DNA from: Pseudanabaena sp. M085S1SP2A07QC
Lineage (GTDB): Bacteria; Cyanobacteriota; Cyanobacteriia; Pseudanabaenales; Pseudanabaenaceae
Assembly (NCBI GenBank): GCA_020404895.1
Contig: JADBWK010000021.1
Coordinates: 1 to 44,631, forward strand
Length of the DNA: 44,631 nucleotides
Direction of reading: 5' to 3'
How positions within the stretch are numbered: position 1 is the stretch's first letter; each line of letters begins with the position of its first letter. The notes beneath the pieces were generated by a model that saw only the letters and a program-made list of their open reading frames with translations, did not search any database and was not told the origin of the DNA. The translations under genes were made by a program, and so were the position numbers. This document shows, piece by piece, positions 7,276-14,388 of the stretch.

Positions 7276-7881
7276 ATGTCTCAACGCCCTGTAACCATAG
7301 ATGATATTTTCGAGTTGTTTCGTGAAAGCGAACGCCAACGCAAAGAACAACAACGAGAGTTTGAGCAGTCTTTGCAAAGATCTCTGCAAGAATATAAACA
7401 GACATCTGCTCAAGAAATGGCTGAACTCAAAAAAATTGTCGCGCAGACAAATAAGCAAGTCGGTGGGATTACGAGTCGCTGGGGTGAGTTTGTCGAAAAT
7501 TTAGTTAGACCTGCGGCGGTGCGGATGTTTCGCGAGAAGGGGATTGAAGTGCATTTTACAGCCTTGCGAGTAGAAGCTCAAGATGAAAATGGTTCTATCG
7601 AAATTGATGTTCTAGCTGAAAATACTAATGAAGTGGTGGCGATTGAGGTTAAGTCTCATTTAGAGGTTCGCGATGTGAAGCGATTTTTAATCACTTTAGA
7701 TCGCTTTAAACAGGCTCTGCCTAAGTATCAAAGTTATAAGCTCTATGGGGCGATCGCTGGCATTAAGGTGGATGAGAGAGCCGATGAATATGCCACACAG
7801 GAAGGGCTATTTCTGATTAAGCCTTCAGGGGATACGGTAGCGATCGCTAATGGTCAGGATTTTGTAGCAAAGACTTGGTGA
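7276..7881 (+). CDS. Coiled-coil plus PD-(D/E)XK nuclease-like protein (DUF3782 type)
   Basis: 201 residues. Residues about 15-60 are a charged coiled coil (FRESERQRKEQQREFEQ onward). The C-terminal domain has the restriction-endonuclease-like signature: IEIDVLAE (Asp111), a beta strand, then IEVKSHL (Glu124-x-Lys126). Cyanobacterial genomes carry many such DUF3782-like genes of unknown function. The ATG at 7276 is followed directly by the expected start of the family. The last 130 bases of the gene are repeated at 8554-8683, beyond the VapBC-like pair. Confidence 0.78.
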   Translation: MSQRPVTIDDIFELFRESERQRKEQQREFEQSLQRSLQEYKQTSAQEMAELKKIVAQTNKQVGGITSRWGEFVENLVRPAAVRMFREKGIEVHFTALRVEAQDENGSIEIDVLAENTNEVVAIEVKSHLEVRDVKRFLITLDRFKQALPKYQSYKLYGAIAGIKVDERADEYATQEGLFLIKPSGDTVAIANGQDFVAKTW

Positions 7882-7882
7882 A
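7753..7882 (+). repeat. Direct repeat, left copy (3' end of the DUF3782-like gene)
   Basis: This 130-bp stretch, covering the last 43 codons of the gene, is repeated at 8554-8683 with only three differences seen (ctgg/ctag, gagagag/gagcgag, ctgatt/ctaatt). Offset is 801 bp. Confidence 0.9.
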
Positions 7883-7919
7883 CGGTTGTAGAATTAGATT
7901 ATTAAAGAGGTAACTTATT

Positions 7920-8123
7920 ATGAGTCAATATGTTTTGCTTCGTATTCAGTCTCTTCAAGAAGAGCTTGAAAGTTTAAAAAAGATTGTAAGTAATCAGTTG
8001 TTACACAGTCCTCGTAAAAAAACTTCTATCAAAGGTCTATGGAAAGATTTTGAGATTCATGATGAGGATTTTACCGATGCGCGAATGGCTATATTTAAAG
8101 ATGCAAATAATTGGAAAGAGTAG
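7920..8123 (+). CDS. VapB-like antitoxin of the downstream PIN toxin
   Basis: 67 residues. The N-terminal helix (VLLRIQSLQEELESLKKIV) is coiled-coil-like, followed by a basic patch (SPRKKTSIKGLWKDF) and an acidic tail (IHDEDFTDARMAIFKD). The GLWKDF-x-DF motif near the C-terminus is common in cyanobacterial PIN antitoxins of the DUF2281 type. A good ribosome-binding site (AAAGAGG) precedes the ATG. It ends 8 bases before the preferred start of the toxin. Confidence 0.7.
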   Translation: MSQYVLLRIQSLQEELESLKKIVSNQLLHSPRKKTSIKGLWKDFEIHDEDFTDARMAIFKDANNWKE

Positions 8124-8131
8124 CAAATCAA

Positions 8132-8527
8132 ATGGATACTTATTTGGTGGATACTCATGCTCTAGCTTGGTTTATTGCTGAAGATAAACGCTTATCACTC
8201 TTAGCTGAGAACATTCTTAATCAAGCTCAAGAAGGAGATATTCAAGTTTTAATCCCGACACTTGTTTTGGCTGAACTTACGCATATTGCGGAGAAAGGTA
8301 AGGTAAAGGTGACAGTTGAGGAGATTTTGCAACAAATTAATCAGGGAGATGGTTTTACTGTAGTGGCTTTCGATTTCCCTGTTTTTCAAGCGATGCTTAC
8401 ATTACCCAAAGAATGGGATATTCATGATCGCGTGATTGCGGCAACGGCTAGTTATTATCAGACAACGTTGATTACGAGAGATGAGATGTTAAGGGCTTCA
8501 TCTGAAATAAAGACTCTCTGGGATTGA
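8132..8527 (+). CDS. VapC-like PIN-domain toxin
   Basis: From the ATG at 8132 the protein is 131 residues and starts MDTYLVDTHALAWF, the classical VapC opening with Asp7. A longer frame from TTG at 8111 overlaps the antitoxin and adds seven residues that look non-coding, so 8132 is preferred. Other PIN acidic sites are the Glu in LVLAELTHI, Asp in WDIHDRVIAATA and Asp in LITRDEML. The predicted activity is RNA cleavage. The pair lies between 130-bp direct repeats. Confidence 0.85.
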   Translation: MDTYLVDTHALAWFIAEDKRLSLLAENILNQAQEGDIQVLIPTLVLAELTHIAEKGKVKVTVEEILQQINQGDGFTVVAFDFPVFQAMLTLPKEWDIHDRVIAATASYYQTTLITRDEMLRASSEIKTLWD

Positions 8528-8553
8528 CATAGACAATGTAATTGAAATGATTA

Positions 8554-8683
8554 ATCGCTAGCATTAAGGTGGATGAGCGAGCCGATGAATATGCCACACA
8601 GGAAGGGCTATTTCTAATTAAGCCTTCAGGGGATACGGTAGCGATCGCTAATGGTCAGGATTTTGTAGCAAAGACTTGGTGAA
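8554..8683 (+). pseudogene. Right direct repeat: duplicated 3' end of the DUF3782-like gene
   Basis: Encodes in frame the last 42 or so residues of the protein ending at 7881 (KVDERADEYATQEGLFLIK onward) but has no start. The match ends one base past the stop codon in both copies. The sequence is nearly identical, so the event that created the repeat is recent. Confidence 0.85.
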
Positions 8684-8767
8684 TATTGACAAGATTGATA
8701 CTAGACTGCATTCTAATTTGAGCGATAATCCCGTTTGCTGAGAGATAAATATTGTGATTACGGGATT

Positions 8768-10075
8768 ATGACTAAGGCTCTATCGGAAATTGCTCAAGAA
8801 AAAGGGATTCGCTACTTTCTCATTTCCTTCACTGACCTCTTTGGCGTGCAACGCGCTAAATTAGTGCCAACCGCAGCGATCGACTCAATGGAAGCCAATG
8901 GTGCAGGATTTGCAGGATTTGCCACATGGCTCGACATGACACCCGCCGATCCTGACCTCTTCGCCATTCCCGATCGCCATAGTCTCTTTCCCTTACCTTG
9001 GCAACCCGAAATTGGCTGGATGCCTGCCGACCTCTATATGAATGGCGAACCAGTTAAACAAGCCCCACGCTATGTTCTCAAGCAAGCCCTCAGCCAAGCC
9101 GAAGCCCTCGGCTATCGCGTCAAAACGGGTGTGGAATGCGAATATTTCCTACTCTCTGCCGATGGTACGGATATTTCTGATTTAAGCGATCGCGCTAGCA
9201 AGCCCTGCTACGACCAACAAGCCCTGATGCGCCGATTCGATATCATTGCCGAAATCTGCGATGCCATGTTAGCGATGGGTTGGGGAGCCTATCAGAATGA
9301 TCACGAAGATGCGAATGGTCAATTTGAGATGAACTGGACTTACGCTGATGCTTTGGTCACCGCCGATCGCCATGCCTTTTTTAAATATATGGTCAAAGCG
9401 ATCGCGGAAAAGCACGAATTCCGCGCTACCTTTATGCCCAAACCCTTTCCTCATCTAACGGGCAACGGCTGTCATACGCATCTCTCCATTTGGGATTTAG
9501 AGAGAAATACGAATCTCTTCGATGATGCAAAAGGAGAACTCGGTCTATCGAGCTTAGCCTATCAATTTATCGGTGGCGTATTGCATTCCGCCGAATCCGT
9601 CTGTGCCTTCACCAATCCCACCGTCAATTCCTACAAACGGATTAATGCACCTGTCACCAACTCTGGTGCAACATGGTCGCCCAACACCATCAGCTACACA
9701 GGCAACAACCGCACCCACATGATCCGCATTCCCGAAGCAGGTCGCTTTGAGTTCCGTCTCGCCGATGGAGCCGCGAATCCCTATCTCCTCCCTGCTGCCC
9801 TCATCGCCAGTGGTCTTGATGGCATCAAACACCAACGCGAAGCAGGTCAACGCTATGACAATAATTCCTACACCGATCCGCTTCCCTTTGGTACGGTAAA
9901 ACAATTGCCAGCTAATCTTTTAGATGCGCTGCGATGTTTGGATGCAAATGCGATTTTGCCCGATGCTTTAGGCTCAGAATTCGTGCAGTCCTATATTAAG
10001 TTAAAGCAACGCGAATGGAACGATTACAGCACTCGCATTAGTCCTTGGGAATTAGAACATACTTTAGATTGTTAA
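8768..10075 (+). CDS. glnT: Type III glutamine synthetase (glutamate-ammonia ligase)
   Basis: 435 residues from ATG 8768; an in-frame TTG at 8735 would add 11 residues unlike the family. Near full-length likeness to rhizobial GlnT: IRYFLISFTDLFGVQRAKLV at the N-terminus, the metal/substrate motif NDHEDANGQFEMNW, NGCHTHLSIWD, NPTVNSYKRINAP, and the ATP/glutamate segment NTISYTGNNRTHMIRIPE followed by FEFRLADGAANPYL. It makes glutamine from glutamate, ammonia and ATP. Members of this subgroup may also use other amines (gamma-glutamyl ligases), so exact substrate is less certain than the fold. It stands alone, with a strong hairpin directly after the stop. No convincing NtcA palindrome was seen upstream. 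Confidence 0.9.
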   Translation: MTKALSEIAQEKGIRYFLISFTDLFGVQRAKLVPTAAIDSMEANGAGFAGFATWLDMTPADPDLFAIPDRHSLFPLPWQPEIGWMPADLYMNGEPVKQAPRYVLKQALSQAEALGYRVKTGVECEYFLLSADGTDISDLSDRASKPCYDQQALMRRFDIIAEICDAMLAMGWGAYQNDHEDANGQFEMNWTYADALVTADRHAFFKYMVKAIAEKHEFRATFMPKPFPHLTGNGCHTHLSIWDLERNTNLFDDAKGELGLSSLAYQFIGGVLHSAESVCAFTNPTVNSYKRINAPVTNSGATWSPNTISYTGNNRTHMIRIPEAGRFEFRLADGAANPYLLPAALIASGLDGIKHQREAGQRYDNNSYTDPLPFGTVKQLPANLLDALRCLDANAILPDALGSEFVQSYIKLKQREWNDYSTRISPWELEHTLDC

Positions 10076-10128
10076 AACCAAAAAAGCTCTAGCGCACGCT
10101 GTGCATGCGCTAGAGCTTTTCTGGTTTT
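10074..10128. terminator. Bidirectional terminator hairpin after glnT
   Basis: Outer arms AAAACCA/TGGTTTT and a long inner stem AGCTCTAGCGCA paired with TGCGCTAGAGCT around a 9-base loop. Flanked by A-runs and T-runs, it can serve glnT (plus) and the Uma2 gene ending at 10127 (minus), which converge on it. Its AAAACC.../...GGTTTT frame resembles the MITE cores in this window. Confidence 0.75.
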
Positions 10129-10765
10129 AATCATTCGCACTTAAAAATTTACGCCATGCTCTAACCATCACAGGTTCTTGATCGGGTTGGATGTATTCGA
10201 CCATCAGGTTTAGATCGAGATTGGGAAAGGATTGGCTTTGAGCGATCGCATTATATCCACTGCGATCGCTATTGATACCATAAAGAGCAAATTTCCCATT
10301 TTGATAAAACCAAACTTCGGTAATTCCTAATCCCTGATAAACCTCCAATTTATCAATACCGCCACTAGTGACAGTTATCTCGATCGCTAAGTCAGGCAAT
10401 TCTTGACGTTGACCGATGCAGAAACTTTCATCGGGTTCTAATCCCCTCGCCGTAAATTCTGATTTGCAAGTAGCGGAGCCGCAACTAAAGAGGTCAATAT
10501 TCATGACATCGGCATAGACATACAGTAATCTCGCAATCAGCCTTGCAATCATTCTTTCCAGCATTTCATGCTCTGGCGAAAGCGTCACGATTTCTAATGC
10601 TCCTTTGAGATAGGTTAGATGGAGGTTTTGATGTCCTGAGAATAGATCGATGAAGGTTTGGTATTGCTGCCAATTTATGTCATAGAGAGCAATACGTGGT
10701 TCAGCGATCGCAGGAGCAATTAATTTTTCAAGTTCAACTTGCGGTATATCAAGGGTGACTTTCAT
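10127..10765 (-). CDS. Uma2-family (DUF820) putative endonuclease, second copy
   Basis: 212 residues. It shares the family landmarks with the gene at 6483-7133: LHLTYLKGALEIV, a polar helix, LEPDESFCIGQ, PDLAIEITVTSGG and the LGITEVWFYQNGK strand. The two copies are clearly divergent, so they are paralogues rather than a recent duplication. The stop lies inside the hairpin shared with glnT. ATG at 10765 is the natural start. Confidence 0.85.
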   Translation of the reverse strand: MKVTLDIPQVELEKLIAPAIAEPRIALYDINWQQYQTFIDLFSGHQNLHLTYLKGALEIVTLSPEHEMLERMIARLIARLLYVYADVMNIDLFSCGSATCKSEFTARGLEPDESFCIGQRQELPDLAIEITVTSGGIDKLEVYQGLGITEVWFYQNGKFALYGINSDRSGYNAIAQSQSFPNLDLNLMVEYIQPDQEPVMVRAWRKFLSAND

Positions 10766-10976
10766 GTTTCAAATTCCCTCTTTTTCCTTTTCTAATATTT
10801 CACAATCTTCTATGCGAGAAAATATACACTCTATAGAGGTTAACCCGTTACCATTCATAAAAACCAAGTGATCGCATTGCTGACTAGTTTACTAGAATTT
10901 TAGGCGATCGCAAGAAATGGTTAGCTTAAATATCAAATCATTGCTAAATTGAGGGTAAACCCTCGTAATGCTGAGC

Positions 10977-11093
10977 ATGAACTCTCCGATGGACAAATTT
11001 CTAGATGAGAAAATGGGCGATCACGCAACCTATGAACTGATGGCAAAAGCGATCGCCTTTATTCGTCAAAACCATCGGCAACAGCCAGATTAG
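10977..11093 (+). pseudogene. Short N-terminal remnant, Ada/AraC-type (tentative)
   Basis: A 38-codon frame starting MNSPMDKFLDEKMG and containing YELMAKAIAFIRQNHRQQPD before TAG. The latter pattern resembles the start of the AraC-type helix-turn-helix of Ada-like methyltransferase regulators (Y-x-x-I-A-x-A-I-x-x-I, then R-x-Q-P), where it would continue with a helix-turn-helix. Here nothing follows. It could also be a random short ORF. Confidence 0.4.
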
Positions 11094-11100
11094 CGATCAC

Positions 11101-11355
11101 CTATTTAGCCATCTTCCTAATCTGAATACCACGACGCAACCGCCCCTCACGCTTTATGTCAAAGGCACTAACTTCCAATTCTTGGACAACTTCCATTGGT
11201 GATTTGACAATCAGTTCTACATTGTGGTTTGTTGCTTCTTGGACTGACTTGGATTGGGGATCACGGGCGGCGATAAATACTTGGTGTCCGAGTTTTTGCA
11301 GGCGATCGGCTAGAGGTGCGCTGACATTACCAGTACCAATGAATGCAATCTTCAT
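11101..11355 (-). pseudogene. NADPH-dependent F420-reductase-like protein, N-terminal remnant
   Basis: 84 codons. The first 58 residues form a perfect Rossmann start (MKIAFIGTGNV, APLADRLQKLGHQVFIAARDP) and KSPMEVVQE. This matches NADP oxidoreductases of the F420-dependent type, usually about 200 residues. After residue about 60 the sequence turns basic and unrelated (DIKREGRLRRGIQ), so the gene is cut. The start ATG overlaps the stop of a DJ-1-like remnant upstream (ATGA), showing they were once an operon. Confidence 0.65.
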
Positions 11356-11453
11356 AGGGAGATTCCTAATGCTTCTAACACTAATTTTGCAGTCTGCTAG
11401 ACCAGAGTTTTGCTGCTGACCTGTAATTAAATTACCATCACGGAGCGCATGGG
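11352..11453 (-). pseudogene. DJ-1/PfpI-family protein, C-terminal remnant
   Basis: Read on the minus strand this gives ALRDGNLITGQQQNS, the conserved end of DJ-1/PfpI proteins (V-x-D-G-N-L-I-T-G-Q). After one frameshift it gives AKLVLEALGISL and TGA, the usual last helix. The TGA overlaps the ATG of the oxidoreductase fragment. Only about 30 residues remain. Confidence 0.6.
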
Positions 11454-11701
11454 TTTAGATCCCCGACTTTTTTTGTGAATTCGCAAATTGACTTTGCTTG
11501 CTTAGAAGAAGTTGAGGATCTGGACATTTACAGGTTTCGTTTAATGATCTACTTAAAGTTGTATTTACTATAAATAACGTAAATATCTAGACAAATGGCT
11601 TGAATGACCAATGCCTTATATTTACATAAGATGGCTTTATTGTATTAAAAACCCATGATTTAGTTATTAAGATTTTAAATGTTGCCAAATAAAAAATATG
11701 C
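11454..11701. other. Intergenic DNA upstream of pncB
   Basis: About 250 AT-rich bases with no coding sign on either strand. An inverted repeat GTATTTAC (11561-11568) / GTAAATAT (11579-11586), separated by 10 bases, is the only structure seen. It could be an operator, for example for the NrtR-type regulator encoded downstream, but I do not know that regulator's motif in this lineage. Confidence 0.4.
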
Positions 11702-11729
11702 TTGTAATTTTGGTAAAAAGCACTATAAT
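11702..11729 (+). promoter_or_regulatory. Probable sigma-70-type promoter of pncB
   Basis: -35 TTGTAA (11702-11707), 16-base spacer, perfect -10 TATAAT (11724-11729), 32 bases before the pncB ATG. Confidence 0.55.
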
Positions 11730-11761
11730 AAAAACATGCCAGCCTCTACCCAACCAAAGTC

Positions 11762-13108
11762 ATGAGCGCTATAACCGTTAATCCTGCCGTGAGCCTGAAG
11801 TCCGATACGCTGAACATCGCCACCGATGAATATGGACTGCTCACTGACCTATATCAACTGACGATGGGCGCTTGTTATGTCCGCGAAGGATGCGATCGCA
11901 AACGAGCCAGTTTTGAGTTATTCGTGCGCCGATTGCCTGAAGGATTTGGCTATCTGATCGCAATGGGACTCGCGCAATCAGTGGAATATCTGCAAAATCT
12001 GCATTTCACCTCAGAGCAAATTGAAGCTTTACAAGCTACAGGTATCTTTGCCAAGGTCGATCGCCGTTTTTGGGAATTATTAAGAAATCTTCGGTTTGAG
12101 GGGGATCTCTGGGCAGTGCCAGAAGGAACTGCTATGTTTGCTAATGAGCCTTTTTTGAGAATCGAAGCGCCACTCTGGCAAGCACAATTAGTGGAAACCT
12201 ATCTACTAAATACAATTAACTACCAAACACTGATTGCGACTAGAGCCGCGAGAATGCGTGATGTAGCAGGCGATCGCATTACCCTCTTAGAATTTGGCAC
12301 AAGAAGAGCCTTTAGTCCTCAAGGCTCACTCTGGGCTGCCAGAGCCGCCCTCGCCGCAGGAATGAATGCAACTTCCAATGTATTAGCTGCGCTGAAGCTT
12401 GACAGAAGACCAAGCGGTACGATGGCTCATGCTTTGGTGATGGCTTTGAATGCCACCGAAGGAAGCGAAGCTCAGGCTTTTAGTGCTTTCCATCAAGTCT
12501 TCCCTCATAGTCCGCTATTAATCGATACCTTCGATACGATCGCTGCTGCTCGAAATCTTGCCGAAAAAGTAAAATCTGGCGAAATGAAAGTAAAGGGAGT
12601 TCGCATTGATTCAGGCGATATTGCCGCAGTTTCTAAAGAAGTGCGATCGCTACTTCCTGATGCTGCTATATTCGCCAGTGGCGATATTGACGAAGCCGAG
12701 ATTCTCCGCCTCAAAGCATTAGGTGCACCCATCGATGGCTACGGCATCGGTACAAAATTGGTAACAGGTGCACCCGTAAATGGAGTTTATAAACTAGTGG
12801 AAATTGATAATATTCCTGTTTCTAAAAAATCAAGCGGGAAGCAATCGATCGCAGGTCGCAAACAAATCTGGCGCAGTTGGGAGAATGGCGTGATTACAGG
12901 CGATCACCTCACTCATATATCTGAGATTCCTCAATCCAACGAGCAACCTTTATTAGAACTAATCATGCACAATGGAGAGCTGTTAAAGTCTTTGGATGAT
13001 TTGGATGTGATCGCAAAACGCACTCGTAATTCTGTCCAGTCTTTACCTCAAGCAGTTCGCAATATTGCTGCACCAGAGACGATTTCCGTTTTAGTTGATA
13101 TGACATAG
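11762..13108 (+). CDS. pncB: Nicotinate phosphoribosyltransferase
   Basis: 448 residues, normal for the family. Converts nicotinate, PRPP and ATP to nicotinate mononucleotide in the Preiss-Handler NAD salvage route. Hallmarks are GLLTDLYQLTMG near residue 25, LLEFGTRRAFSP (phosphoribosyl site), GTMAHALVMAL, LIDTFDT, GVRIDSGD and FASGDIDE, followed by GIGTKLVTG. It has a good promoter. The next enzyme, nadD, lies about 700 bp downstream on the same strand, with mazEF on the other strand between them. Confidence 0.93.
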   Translation: MSAITVNPAVSLKSDTLNIATDEYGLLTDLYQLTMGACYVREGCDRKRASFELFVRRLPEGFGYLIAMGLAQSVEYLQNLHFTSEQIEALQATGIFAKVDRRFWELLRNLRFEGDLWAVPEGTAMFANEPFLRIEAPLWQAQLVETYLLNTINYQTLIATRAARMRDVAGDRITLLEFGTRRAFSPQGSLWAARAALAAGMNATSNVLAALKLDRRPSGTMAHALVMALNATEGSEAQAFSAFHQVFPHSPLLIDTFDTIAAARNLAEKVKSGEMKVKGVRIDSGDIAAVSKEVRSLLPDAAIFASGDIDEAEILRLKALGAPIDGYGIGTKLVTGAPVNGVYKLVEIDNIPVSKKSSGKQSIAGRKQIWRSWENGVITGDHLTHISEIPQSNEQPLLELIMHNGELLKSLDDLDVIAKRTRNSVQSLPQAVRNIAAPETISVLVDMT

Positions 13109-13115
13109 AGACGAA

Positions 13116-13445
13116 TTACTCGGCAAACATCTCAGCTAAAATATTAAGAACTTCTCTTTGCTCATCTTGGCTAATTTGACCAATCTTTTTAACTAATCGA
13201 GATTTATCAACGGTACGAATTTGATCGAGAACTATTTGACCATCTTTATTCTGGAATTGACAAATAACACGAGTGGGATATTCTCTTCCCTTGGTTGTCA
13301 TCGGCGCAATAATTACTGTGGAAATATTCCGATTCATCTCATCTGGTGAAACAATTGCACAGGGTCTCGTCTTTTGAATTTCGTTACCAATTGTGGGATC
13401 GAGATTAACAAGAAAAACATCAAATCGCTTAGCTACCATTCCCAT
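13116..13445 (-). CDS. mazF: MazF-type endoribonuclease toxin
   Basis: 109 residues with the PemK/MazF pattern: GEVxxVxLDP-like start (RFDVFLVNLDPTIGNEI), KTRPCAIVSPD with the catalytic-loop Arg, VIIAPMTTK, and a DQIRTVDKSRL strand. Cleaves mRNA at short sites when free of antitoxin. The ATG at 13445 overlaps the antitoxin stop by 13 bases; a second ATG at 13439 is equally possible. It converges on pncB with only 7 bases between stops. Confidence 0.9.
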   Translation of the reverse strand: MGMVAKRFDVFLVNLDPTIGNEIQKTRPCAIVSPDEMNRNISTVIIAPMTTKGREYPTRVICQFQNKDGQIVLDQIRTVDKSRLVKKIGQISQDEQREVLNILAEMFAE

Positions 13446-13693
13446 TCAGACTGATCCCAATCCGTTGGATTAAACTCATCTAAAAGCGCTTCATCTTGTT
13501 GTGCTGCCATCGTGGCAAAAGCCTGATCCCAACCAGTCCGCAATTGTAGTAGAGGTCGAATAGTTAGGCGATCTCCCTCAATTCCTATCTCAACTTCAGT
13601 TTGAATACCACTTTGTTCTAACAAGGTTTTGGGAATACGGATGCCCTGAGAGTTCCCAATTTTAATAATGCGAGTTCTAATAGCTGTACTCAT
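13433..13693 (-). CDS. mazE: MazE/AbrB-type antitoxin
   Basis: Preferred start is ATG at 13693 (MSTAIRTRIIKIGNSQG), giving 86 residues. The open frame runs to 13765, but that extension would translate the promoter. The N-terminal swapped-hairpin AbrB domain is clear (IIKIGNSQGIRIPKTLL), followed by an acidic, Trp-rich tail (EFNPTDWDQSEWEW) that would wrap the toxin. It overlaps mazF, so the two are translationally coupled. Confidence 0.88.
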   Translation of the reverse strand: MSTAIRTRIIKIGNSQGIRIPKTLLEQSGIQTEVEIGIEGDRLTIRPLLQLRTGWDQAFATMAAQQDEALLDEFNPTDWDQSEWEW

Positions 13694-13718
13694 ATTTTTG
13701 ATCGATATTAAACCAAAA

Positions 13719-13755
13719 GTAATTACATTATAATTACAATAACGTAAACCGTCAA
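13719..13755 (-). promoter_or_regulatory. mazEF promoter with operator palindrome over the -10
   Basis: Minus-strand -35 TTGACG (13750-13755), 17-base spacer, and perfect -10 TATAAT (13727-13732). A perfect inverted repeat GTAATTA-5-TAATTAC (13719-13737) is centred on the -10. This is the layout of an autoregulated toxin-antitoxin promoter, where MazE or MazEF binding blocks polymerase. The same 107-bp gap must hold any nadD promoter. Confidence 0.7.
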
Positions 13756-13800
13756 TCAAGCACAATAGTCGCCCATCGCTAAAAACTATAAACTAAATCA

Positions 13801-14388
13801 ATGAACATCGCTCTCTTTGGAACTAGCGCCGATCCGCCTAGCATTGGACATCAACAGATCTTGCAATGGCTCGATAATCATTACGATCGCACAGTTGTTT
13901 GGGTGTCAGATAACCCATTCAAAACTCATCAAGCAAGCCTACGCGATCGCATCGCCATGATGGAGCTAACCATCGCCGCCATCCAACCACCAGCTCAAAC
14001 GATTGGCTTACATCCTGAAATTAGCAATCCGCGCACGATTAATACCGTCGAGCAAGCCAAACAAATCTGGCAAGATACAAACTTCACCCTCGTTATCGGT
14101 GGCGACCTTGTGCCGCAATTGCCAACTTGGTATCGCGCTCAAGATCTACTCAATCAAGTAAATTTACTAGTTGTTCCCCGTCAAGGCGCGACCATTTTAG
14201 GAGACGATATCGATCGCCTTGTGAATATGGGTACTGAAGTTGCGATCGCGCCTGACTCCACCTCGATACCTAACGTTTCTTCGTCAGACTATCGCAACAA
14301 TGGCAACAGTTCAGTCATAATACCCACAGTCGCAGCATATATCCAACGAGAGTCGCTTTACGCATGGCAGACAAGTCCCGCACAATAG
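13801..14388 (+). CDS. nadD: Nicotinate-nucleotide adenylyltransferase
   Basis: 195 residues. Transfers AMP from ATP to nicotinate mononucleotide, the step after PncB. The nucleotidyltransferase signature is at the N-terminus (ALFGTSADPPSIGHQ, with His17 of the G-x-H motif), VIGGDLVPQLPTW in the middle, and NVSSSDYR in place of the usual SSTxIR near residue 165. The 25-base overlap with the next gene indicates coupled translation. Confidence 0.88.
   Translation: MNIALFGTSADPPSIGHQQILQWLDNHYDRTVVWVSDNPFKTHQASLRDRIAMMELTIAAIQPPAQTIGLHPEISNPRTINTVEQAKQIWQDTNFTLVIGGDLVPQLPTWYRAQDLLNQVNLLVVPRQGATILGDDIDRLVNMGTEVAIAPDSTSIPNVSSSDYRNNGNSSVIIPTVAAYIQRESLYAWQTSPAQ

Noticed and set aside
8735-8767. TTG start adding 11 residues to GlnT
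   Set aside because: The added residues do not match the family; ATG at 8768 starts in register with known GlnT.
9269-9904. Antisense ORFs inside glnT
   Set aside because: Shadows of a well conserved enzyme gene.
13694-13765. Longer MazE
   Set aside because: The extension would cover the -10, the palindrome and most of the spacer of its own promoter.
13787-13792. TATAAA as -10 for nadD
   Set aside because: Only 8 bases before the ATG; it would need a leaderless transcript and has no -35.
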